Made by a program: the position numbers and the translations under genes
The notes under the pieces: generated by a model
The model's input: only the letters and a program-made list of their open reading frames with translations
Database searches by the model: none
What the model was told of the DNA's origin: nothing
DNA from: CAZJRQ01 sp964548535
GTDB taxonomy: Bacteria; Bacillota; Clostridia; Oscillospirales; Ruminococcaceae
Assembly (NCBI GenBank): GCA_964548535.1
Contig: CAZJRQ010000037.1
Span: forward strand, 1-20,492
Direction: 5' to 3'
DNA length: 20,492 nt
Shown here: positions 14,696-20,492 of the stretch, in pieces
How the letters are laid out: the number at the start of each line of letters is the position of its first letter
Numbering within the stretch: the stretch's first letter is position 1

Positions 14696-16320
14696 CCTAC
14701 TAGTTCTTTTTCTGCTATGTGGAGTACTAGAGTATCTCCTTGTCTTATGATTATGTTGCCGTTTGGTATTATTGTTCTGCCGTTTCTTCTTATCATTACG
14801 ACCAACACATTTCTCGGAATTGTATCTGTAATCATCTTGTCTGTCCACTCGTGTGTGTCATCAATATCTTCTTCAATCAGTGTTACCTGACTGTTGTATT
14901 TTTTCTTTTTATTCTCATCAAGCCCTAATGCGCTGACTACAAGTACGTCGCCCTCATTTATTATAGTTCCGCCTCTTGGAATTACTGTTTCATCACCACG
15001 AATTATCATTACAAGCATAGTGTCCGGCAAAAGTGTTATATCTCGGATTTTCTTGCTTATCCAATGATGTCCTGCTTTTATTTTAATTCTAATAAACTCA
15101 ATTTCTGTTTCGTTTGAATAGTCTGTAAATGTTTTAAGCACACTGTTGTCATCATCGATCATATCAAGCTTGCGTGATAGTTTCGGCAAAAGAGTACCTT
15201 GTATTCCTATAGATAAAAGTACTACACAAAAAACTATGTGAAATACATCATTTTTTATTTCAACGCTTGATACAGCTGCCATTATTGCAAATACTATGGA
15301 TGTTGCTCCCCTTAGTCCTGACCATGCGACTATTATCATTTGATTTAACGGAGCGCCAAATGGTTTCATAATCAAAAATACAACAAGTGGTCTTATTATA
15401 AATGTAAGAGCAACTGCTATTAGTAGTGCTGGACCTATAATAGTATGCATTTGCGATGGGAATGATAGAAGTCCTAACAAGAAGAAAAGTATAATCTGCA
15501 TTAGTCCTGTAAGTCCGTCGAAGAAATGCACCTGAGGTTTCTTGTTGCGGATTTTTGCGTTACCTAAAATTATTCCCACAAGATAACAGCTTAGGTATCC
15601 ATTTCCGCCCACTACTGATGGGACAGAATATGAAAGAAGTGCTACTGCTAAAATAAAAATTGTGTCAAATCCGTCAGATTCAAACTCAAAATGCTTTAGA
15701 ATCCAAACTGCACCCAAAGCGATTAAAAGTCCAATTCCTGCGCCGTAAAAAACTTGAGCAAACAGCATGTATGCGACTTTTCCGCCAGTCATAGAGCCAT
15801 TCATCAGTGTAAGTACTATTATAGTAAGCATGTAGGCCCATGGGTCATTACTGCCGCTTTCAACCTCAAGAAGTGAGGCTGTACCATACTTTAGATTAAG
15901 ATTTTTTGATCTAAGAATATTAAATACTGAAGCCGCATCGGTTGAACTGATTACAGAGCCTAACAAAAGTCCCTCAAGCCATGTGAATTTCAAAACATAG
16001 TGGGCAAAAACTCCTGTAAGTACAGCTGTTAAGATTGTGCCAACCGACGAAAGCAGCAAGCTTGTGGGGGCGACCTTTTTGGCCTGAGACCACTTTGTTC
16101 CAAATCCACCATAGAAAATTATAAAAATTAACGCAATTGAACAGGTCCGTTCAGCAAAATCAAAATCTGCAAACGGTATTTTAAAAAGTCCGTCAGAACC
16201 AAAAAGCATTCCAAGCAATATAAAAGCAAACAGCATAGGAACACCAATCTTGTTGGAAATTCTGTTAAATATAACACAAGCTACTAATATGATAGCTACT
16301 ATAATTATTTTCAGCGCCAT
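14686..16320 (-). CDS. NhaP2/CvrA-type potassium/proton antiporter
   Basis: A 544-residue CPA1-family cation/proton antiporter. Residues 1-380 are a bundle of about twelve hydrophobic segments. SVISSTDAASVF and ESGSNDPWAYML (with the Asn-Asp transport pair) are hallmark segments, and SGLRGATSIVFA is the conserved late helix. The cytoplasmic tail carries two TrkA_C (RCK_C)-like modules, about 405-460 (IKIKAGHHWISKKI, RGGTIINEGDVLVV) and about 490-540 (RRNGRTIIPNGNIIIRQGDTLVL). Such domains gate K+ transporters in response to ligands, including c-di-AMP in Firmicutes. It likely exports K+ or Na+ in exchange for H+. AAGGAG lies seven bases before the ATG and a consensus promoter lies just upstream. 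The C-terminus GLS and stop TAG (14688-14686) come from the repeat edge. Confidence 0.9.
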   Translation of the reverse strand: MALKIIIVAIILVACVIFNRISNKIGVPMLFAFILLGMLFGSDGLFKIPFADFDFAERTCSIALIFIIFYGGFGTKWSQAKKVAPTSLLLSSVGTILTAVLTGVFAHYVLKFTWLEGLLLGSVISSTDAASVFNILRSKNLNLKYGTASLLEVESGSNDPWAYMLTIIVLTLMNGSMTGGKVAYMLFAQVFYGAGIGLLIALGAVWILKHFEFESDGFDTIFILAVALLSYSVPSVVGGNGYLSCYLVGIILGNAKIRNKKPQVHFFDGLTGLMQIILFFLLGLLSFPSQMHTIIGPALLIAVALTFIIRPLVVFLIMKPFGAPLNQMIIVAWSGLRGATSIVFAIMAAVSSVEIKNDVFHIVFCVVLLSIGIQGTLLPKLSRKLDMIDDDNSVLKTFTDYSNETEIEFIRIKIKAGHHWISKKIRDITLLPDTMLVMIIRGDETVIPRGGTIINEGDVLVVSALGLDENKKKKYNSQVTLIEEDIDDTHEWTDKMITDTIPRNVLVVMIRRNGRTIIPNGNIIIRQGDTLVLHIAEKELVGLS

Positions 16321-16351
16321 AAACCCACTCCTTCATGTCAATGTTATATTT

Positions 16352-16380
16352 ATTATACCACAAATCAACGTCATTTTCAA
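16352..16380 (-). promoter_or_regulatory. promoter of the antiporter gene
   Basis: TTGAAA (16380-16375) and TATAAT (16357-16352) on the minus strand have a 17-bp spacer. The leader would be only about 25 nt, so the antiporter does not need transcription from the unit at 16430-16651. Confidence 0.7.
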
Positions 16381-16422
16381 CAAAAAAAAGAACAAATATA
16401 TCTAGTTTGAATAAAATTACAT

Positions 16423-16460
16423 AAAAAAATAAACCATGTGAAAAAAATTCTCGTGGTTTA
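16423..16460 (-). terminator. terminator of the small unit upstream of the antiporter
   Basis: TAAACCATG (16430-16438) pairs with CGTGGTTTA (16452-16460), one G-T wobble. On the minus strand the stem is followed by seven T (16429-16423). A five-T run on the + side makes it partly bidirectional. It lies 16 bases past the stop of the candidate small ORF. Confidence 0.75.
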
Positions 16461-16476
16461 CTTTTTAGCCTTATGC

Positions 16477-16614
16477 TTAAAGGGGATTAAAAGTATAAGA
16501 CTCAGCAAATATTGTGTGTATTTGTTTTGCTTCTATAATATATAACATTAAAAACACTAAAATAGTGCAAATTATTTTTAAAAAAAATTTAAGTTTGTGT
16601 ATTTTGCTAAACAA
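16477..16614 (-). CDS. candidate 45-residue hydrophobic peptide
   Basis: An open frame of 45 codons from TTG 16614 to TAA at 16479-16477. The product would begin FSKIHKLKFFLKIICT, continue with a hydrophobic run (ILVFLMLYII) and end EAKQIHTIFAESYTFNPL. The basic N-terminus, single hydrophobic segment and short polar tail resemble small exported or signalling peptides, but I do not recognise a family. In favour are its own promoter (16651-16624), AAGGAG at 16621-16616 and a terminator just after the stop. Against it, AAGGAG is only one base from the TTG, the predicted transcript start falls inside AAGGAG, and AT-rich DNA gives Phe/Lys/Ile-rich frames by chance. A non-coding RNA of about 190 nt is the main alternative. 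Confidence 0.33.
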   Translation of the reverse strand: MFSKIHKLKFFLKIICTILVFLMLYIIEAKQIHTIFAESYTFNPL

Positions 16615-16623
16615 TCTCCTTGT

Positions 16624-16651
16624 TTTATAAATATTTTAACGGTTATGTCAA
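16624..16651 (-). promoter_or_regulatory. promoter of an independent small transcription unit
   Basis: A perfect TTGACA (16651-16646) and TATAAA (16629-16624) on the minus strand with a 16-bp spacer. It lies after the terminator of the SH3b gene and before a separate terminator at 16460-16423, so it defines a unit of about 190 nt. The rest of 16321-16766 holds the antiporter promoter and nothing else I can identify. Confidence 0.5.
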
Positions 16652-16716
16652 AAAAAAATCTGTTAATAACATTCAAAAGTTAATATGTTAAAAGAGTAAA
16701 AAACCGTATGGCAATG

Positions 16717-16747
16717 AAAAAAGACAGTTCATTTTGAACTGCCTTTT
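16717..16747 (-). terminator. terminator of the SH3b-domain gene
   Basis: CAGTTCA (16725-16731) and TGAACTG (16735-16741) pair around a three-base loop. On the minus strand a T-rich tract (six T, 16722-16717) follows after a short interruption. It begins about 25 bases after the stop of the SH3b gene. Confidence 0.75.
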
Positions 16748-16766
16748 AAAATTATAAACTTATATT

Positions 16767-17405
16767 TTAGTTGAAAAATGTATAATAAGCGTAGCCCTTT
16801 TGACCCTCATATTCCAAATAAAGCCAGCCGTTTTCGTTTTTATAAACTTCAACCTTTGCACCTGCTGGAAGTGTTGCTAAATTTGCAGATTGTGATGATG
16901 GTTCTGGGTGTAAATAAACTGCACTCTTAACAGTCATCTCAGTTGCCTCACCGAGCTCGCCATCTTCAGAATCATCAGTAGCATAAGGGTCTTTGGTGGA
17001 TTTTGTTGTTTTCTTTTTAGTATCCTCAGGGGCTTCAGTAGTTGTTGGAGTTGTTGTGACAACCACGTAGTCCTTTGATGTTATAATTCCTGTTTTGGTA
17101 GGTTCATCAGAATTCTTTTGAAAAAATAAATTCTTTGCAAAAACCATAACTACAACAATAACGATTAACAAAGTAAACATTATTGCAATTATTCCCTTTA
17201 CTAGAGGTGTCAGACCTGCAGTGCTAGCAGGTTTTTGATTTTGCTGTGACTGTCTATTCTGTTGTTGTCGTTGCTGATTAGAATTCTGAGCTGGTCTTGA
17301 CTGTCTTTGCTGTGAATTCTGTGGACGCTGCTGTCTTTGCTGCGTATTCTGTGCGGGTCTTTGCTGTCTTTGTTGACCCTGTTTTGTTTTGTTTTGTTTC
17401 TCCAT
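16767..17405 (-). CDS. single-pass membrane protein with C-terminal SH3b domain
   Basis: A 212-residue protein in three parts. Residues 1-60 are a low-complexity, highly basic Gln/Arg/Asn stretch built from QQRQQRP/AQN repeats, predicted cytoplasmic. A transmembrane helix spans about 68-91 (LVKGIIAIMFTLLIVIVVVM). A Thr/Lys/Asp-rich linker (about 110-155, with TTTPTTTEAPED) leads to an extracellular SH3b domain (about 157-212: MTVKSAVYLHPEPSSQSANL, LPAGAKVEVYKNENGWLYLEY, GYAYY). Bacterial SH3 domains commonly bind peptidoglycan peptides, so a wall-contacting role is likely. The ribosome-binding site GGGAG is about 13 bases upstream of the ATG, longer than usual. The gene has a consensus promoter and its own terminator, so it is monocistronic. 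The specific function is not known. Confidence 0.8.
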   Translation of the reverse strand: MEKQNKTKQGQQRQQRPAQNTQQRQQRPQNSQQRQSRPAQNSNQQRQQQNRQSQQNQKPASTAGLTPLVKGIIAIMFTLLIVIVVVMVFAKNLFFQKNSDEPTKTGIITSKDYVVVTTTPTTTEAPEDTKKKTTKSTKDPYATDDSEDGELGEATEMTVKSAVYLHPEPSSQSANLATLPAGAKVEVYKNENGWLYLEYEGQKGYAYYTFFN

Positions 17406-17479
17406 ATTAAAAAGGAAGCTCCCTTCATAGCATACTTACATATTCTATTTCTTTCGATAAATTTCGAAGTATATTATTT

Positions 17480-17508
17480 ATTATAACTCTTAATGGTACA
17501 TAAGTCAA
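17480..17508 (-). promoter_or_regulatory. promoter of the SH3b-domain gene
   Basis: TTGACT (17508-17503) and TATAAT (17485-17480) on the minus strand with a 17-bp spacer; the leader is about 70 nt. It is divergent from the nadE promoter. Confidence 0.65.
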
Positions 17509-17562
17509 TTAATAAACGGTTACAATAAACGTATAATATACTTGATTTAGTACCATTATATG

Positions 17563-17591
17563 TTGATTTTTAAATTTTTATGTGATATACT
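17563..17591 (+). promoter_or_regulatory. promoter of nadE
   Basis: TTGATT (17563-17568) and TATACT (17586-17591) with a 17-bp spacer. The leader to ATG 17624 is about 26 nt. Confidence 0.6.
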
Positions 17592-17623
17592 TAAAACAGT
17601 TTATTTCGAAAGGATTTTTGACT

Positions 17624-19573
17624 ATGAAGGACGGTTTTATTAAGGTTGCCGCTTGTACACCTAAAATTTCGGTGGCAGACTGCAAATACAACGCTGATAA
17701 TATAATTAGCATGACAAAACAAGCTTATGATATGGGCGCAAAGGTGATTATTTTCCCAGAACTTTGCATTACCTCATACACCTGTCAAGACCTATTTTTT
17801 CAAAATGTGCTTCTAGACAGTGCGATAGAAAACGCTGTTAAAATTGCGAAAGCTACAGAAGATTTTGACTGCTTAATAGCTGTTGGATTGCCAGTAAAAG
17901 CTAGGGGGAAAATCTACAACTGTGCCGCTGTTATAAAAGACGGTGAAATATTAGGATTTGTTCCTAAAACACATCTGCCTAACTATAACGAATTTTACGA
18001 GGTGCGTCATTTTGCCGCATTTGACGGAGTTAATATTGCGGTTGATTTGACTGAAATTTATAGCGACGGGGCTCATCACATTGCTGATTTAGGACAGCAG
18101 ACTTTTGCTTGTGAAAATATCCCTGCACTTAAAGTAGGTTTTGAAATTTGCGAGGATTTGTGGGTTAGCGATCCTGTTTCAAACTATCTTGCTAAATCTG
18201 GCGCTACGCTAATTTGCAATCTTTCTGCCTCTGATGAAGTTATCGGCAAGAGCGATTATCGCCGTCAGCTAGTATCTAACCAATCGGCAAGACTTAATTG
18301 CGCTTACATTTACTGCTCGGCTGGTGACGGTGAATCTACTCAGGACATGGTTTTTTCAGGTCATAATATTATTGCTGAAAACGGTGCAATTTTAAAAGAG
18401 AGCAAGCTTTTTCAAAACGAGATTACAATTACAGAAATAGACCTTGACAAGCTTGAATTTGAACGTCGCAAAACTTCAACATATCCTGCAAGTTACACTG
18501 CAAACGATTCAACTTACAGCGGTCATTTTCTTGATAATCTTGCTGAAGAAATTTTCAAGCTTGAGATATCAGAAACTAGTCTTACAAGAACTTATTCAAA
18601 AACTCCATTTATTCCGTCAGACAGCGCCGAGCGAAATGACAGGTGCGGACTTATTTTACAAATGCAGTCTGAGGGATTAAAAAAGCGCATTGAGCACACT
18701 CACTCGAAAAAAGTGGTTATCGGAATTTCAGGCGGACTTGATTCTTGCCTTGCTTTGCTTGTTTGTGTAAAGGCAATGGACTTGCTTAAAAGACCTCACT
18801 CAGATATTGTAGCGATTACAATGCCATGCTTTGGAACCACAAAGCGGACACGCTCAAATGCTGAAATTTTATGCGAAGAACTTGAGGTAACTTTTAAGGA
18901 GATTAACATTTCGAAGTCAGTTTTACAGCATTTTGAGGACATTGGTCACGATCCAAATAATCACGATGTAGTATTCGAAAACGGTCAGGCAAGAGAGCGC
19001 ACAAAGGTGCTTATGAATGTATCCAATCAAGTCGGCGGATTTGTTGTTGGAACAGGCGATTTATCCGAGCTTGCACTTGGCTGGGCGACCTACAACGGCG
19101 ATCAAATGTCGATGTACGGAGTAAACGCGTCAATTCCAAAGACACTAGTAAAGCACATTGTTAGGTATTATGCTGAGACGTGCGGTGTTGCGAGACTGTC
19201 GGATGTTTTGATTGATATTTTAGACACGCCAGTATCGCCTGAACTTTTGCCAACCGATGAAAGCGGAACTGAAATGACACAAAAGACCGAAGATTTAGTC
19301 GGACCATACGAACTTCACGATTTCTTTTTATATTATGGAATCCGCTGGGGATTCACACCCGAAAAAGTAAAGAGGTTAGCGATTTACGCATTCGGCAATG
19401 ATTACAGCGTTGAAACGATTGACAAGTGGCAGAAAACTTTTTACAGGAGATTTTTCTCGCAGCAATTCAAGCGTTCATGCATGCCAGACGGTGCAAAGAT
19501 TGGTTCAGTAACATTATCACCAAGAGGCGACTGGAGAATGCCAAGCGACGCCTCAAGCCACCTCTGGTCCTAG
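17624..19573 (+). CDS. nadE: glutamine-dependent NAD+ synthetase
   Basis: A 649-residue two-domain enzyme making NAD+ from deamido-NAD+, ATP and glutamine. The start is ATG 17624, nine bases after AAAGGA; a GTG-started reading from 17582 overlaps the -10 region and is rejected. The N-terminal nitrilase-type glutaminase shows the Glu46 (FPELCIT), Lys115 (VPKTHLPNY) and Cys176 (FEICEDLW) triad. The C-terminal synthetase has the PP-loop GISGGLDSC (368-376) followed by MPCFGTT, GTGDLSELALGW and the metal/NaAD-site segments near PVSPELLP. Length matches the long bacterial form. It is monocistronic. The C-terminus SSHLWS and TAG stop (19571-19573) lie in CTGGTCCTAGCG, identical to the repeat's internal joint, so the last residues are array-derived. 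Confidence 0.96.
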   Translation: MKDGFIKVAACTPKISVADCKYNADNIISMTKQAYDMGAKVIIFPELCITSYTCQDLFFQNVLLDSAIENAVKIAKATEDFDCLIAVGLPVKARGKIYNCAAVIKDGEILGFVPKTHLPNYNEFYEVRHFAAFDGVNIAVDLTEIYSDGAHHIADLGQQTFACENIPALKVGFEICEDLWVSDPVSNYLAKSGATLICNLSASDEVIGKSDYRRQLVSNQSARLNCAYIYCSAGDGESTQDMVFSGHNIIAENGAILKESKLFQNEITITEIDLDKLEFERRKTSTYPASYTANDSTYSGHFLDNLAEEIFKLEISETSLTRTYSKTPFIPSDSAERNDRCGLILQMQSEGLKKRIEHTHSKKVVIGISGGLDSCLALLVCVKAMDLLKRPHSDIVAITMPCFGTTKRTRSNAEILCEELEVTFKEINISKSVLQHFEDIGHDPNNHDVVFENGQARERTKVLMNVSNQVGGFVVGTGDLSELALGWATYNGDQMSMYGVNASIPKTLVKHIVRYYAETCGVARLSDVLIDILDTPVSPELLPTDESGTEMTQKTEDLVGPYELHDFFLYYGIRWGFTPEKVKRLAIYAFGNDYSVETIDKWQKTFYRRFFSQQFKRSCMPDGAKIGSVTLSPRGDWRMPSDASSHLWS

Positions 19574-20492
19574 CGTGGACGGCGCAAATCCCTCGCGAAT
19601 AGTTTACTGGCAATGGTAACGTTATGTTGCTCGTGGGTGAAATTTATAAAAATCCACAAAACAATAACCTCCGCACATCACAAGGTCGCGACGCCGATTA
19701 TGGTCCTAGCGTGGACGGCGCGAATCCCTCGCGATAAGTTTACGGGTGATTGCGACATTATGTTGCTCGGGTTGGAGTTCGTGGCGATTTTTAATATTAT
19801 TTATTGTATTTATTCAGATATATATAACTTTGTGTGTTTTATGATTAGGTTTGGATTTTCAACTATATATAAACTTCCTATAATCGGCGTTGTGACTTTG
19901 TGGTGTGCAGAGTTCGTTGGTTTTGAATTTTTACAAGTGCAAGCTGAGCAACACAATATTACAATATCAAAAATAAAATTTTAAAAAGACAAAGTCAATT
20001 ATGACTTTGTCTTTTTCGCGTAATATTAACATAATTAGTAAACTTTCCACGAGGGAATCGCGCTGTGTAGTTAGGGCACATGAGCACCATAAATATACCA
20101 TCACTATGTGTGTTGAAATCTAAAACAAAAAATAATAACTTTTGCACACTACAAGGTCGCGACGCCGATTATGGTCCTAGCGCGGACGGCGCAATTCCCT
20201 CGCAAATAGTGTACTGGCAATGGTGACGTTATGTTGCTCGTGGGTGAAATTTATAAAAATCCACAAAACAATAACCTCCGCATACCATAAGGTCGTGACG
20301 CCGCTTATACTATAAGCACCAATCACGAGCGAGGCACGAGCGAAGATGCGAATGGGGTGCAGGGGCACGCCACTGGTGCGAATAGTGTACTGGCAATGGT
20401 GACGTTATGTTGCTCGGGGTTGAAATTTATAAAAATCCACAAAACAATAACCTTTGCACACCATAAGGTCGTGACGCCGCTTATACTATAAG
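19566..20492. repeat. modular repeat region after nadE, running off the window
   Basis: Starts at the TCCTAGCGTGGACGGCGC edge that holds the nadE stop. CTAG-anchored edges recur at 19570, 19706 and 20177. A 95-bp block beginning AGT(TT/GT)ACTGGCAATGG and ending GACGCC recurs at 19602-19695, 20209-20302 and 20385-20478. The last two copies form a tandem with period 176 bp (for example 20291 and 20467), which is cut by the window end. Other modules include CACCAATCACGAGCGAGG and a mutated CAGGGG-CACG hairpin at about 20360. About 19880-20060 is the inverted partner of 14415-14590. The frame at 19613-19984 is a by-product of repeat sequence. Confidence 0.9.
19983..20016. terminator. repeat-borne bidirectional terminator, copy 2
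   Basis: AAAAAGACAAAGTCA (19983-19997) and TGACTTTGTCTTTTT (20002-20016) form a perfect 15-bp stem with an ATTA loop. It is followed on the right by CGCGTAATATTAACAT, the same context as copy 1 in inverted orientation. It can stop transcription in both directions, about 410 nt past the nadE stop. Confidence 0.9.

Noticed and set aside
16423..16651. ydaO-type c-di-AMP riboswitch upstream of the antiporter
   Set aside because: Attractive because of the RCK_C antiporter, but the leader lacks recognisable ydaO conserved blocks and the antiporter has its own consensus promoter downstream of the terminator.
17582..17623. Longer GTG-started NadE
   Set aside because: The extension overlaps the promoter -10 region, and ATG 17624 has AAAGGA at good spacing.
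19613..20368. Frames at 19613-19984 (+) and 20177-20368 (-)
   Set aside because: Both consist of repeat modules, including the edge and TTGCTCGGG blocks; no family resemblance or convincing start signal.

Overview
The window looks like a piece of a low-GC Clostridia chromosome, most likely an Oscillospirales/Ruminococcaceae-type gut anaerobe. This is inferred from AT-rich genes with AAAGGA/GGAGG ribosome-binding sites, an anaerobe-style formate-tetrahydrofolate ligase, a two-domain NAD synthetase, a PurF-like paralogue starting MGGFFG, and an intramembrane-sensing BceS-type kinase. A run of exactly 100 N (5076-5175) shows that the sequence is a scaffold rather than a finished genome. No phage, transposase, CRISPR, tRNA or rRNA gene was seen.

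Layout. 1-636: GC-rich modular repeats, including a 159-bp tandem array. 842-1822 (+): membrane-anchored C39-like cysteine peptidase. 1978-2799 (-): MerR/GyrI-type regulator with a 19-bp-spacer promoter. 2969-4656 (+): response regulator and histidine kinase, overlapping by ATGA. 4651-5706: 247-bp tandem array containing the assembly gap. 5708-6496 (-): ZIP metal transporter. 6718-7158 (-): rpiB. 7351-9655 (-): DUF3810-type membrane metalloprotein, tsaE and tsaB as a tight cluster. 9802-12550 (-): fhs followed by a lipoprotein. 12866-14287 (+): PurF-like protein lacking the glutaminase residues. 14283-14695: repeat array. 14686-16320 (-): NhaP2-like K+/H+ antiporter. 16430-16651 (-): a separate small transcription unit that may encode a 45-residue hydrophobic peptide. 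16767-17405 (-): one-TM SH3b protein. 17624-19573 (+): nadE. 19566-20492: repeats running off the end, including a 176-bp tandem.

Most genes are ordinary housekeeping: one-carbon metabolism (fhs), pentose phosphates (rpiB), tRNA t6A synthesis (tsaB/tsaE), NAD synthesis (nadE), and ion and metal transport.

The most unusual feature is the repeat family. Short modules (a CTAG-anchored GC-rich edge, a TTTACTGG block, an AT-rich block, a CACGAGCGAGG block, a CCAGGGG/CCCCTGG hairpin and sometimes a strong terminator hairpin) recur in both orientations and are assembled into tandem arrays of different period (159, 247 and 176 bp). They lie beyond gene 3' ends and fill two of the three convergent junctions. 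At all five gene ends that touch an array, the stop codon is the TAG of the array's own (T)CCTAG or GCTAG edge, and four of the five proteins end in Ser-stop encoded by TCCTAG. The arrays therefore appear to have overwritten native gene ends while supplying in-frame stops and, in two places, terminators.
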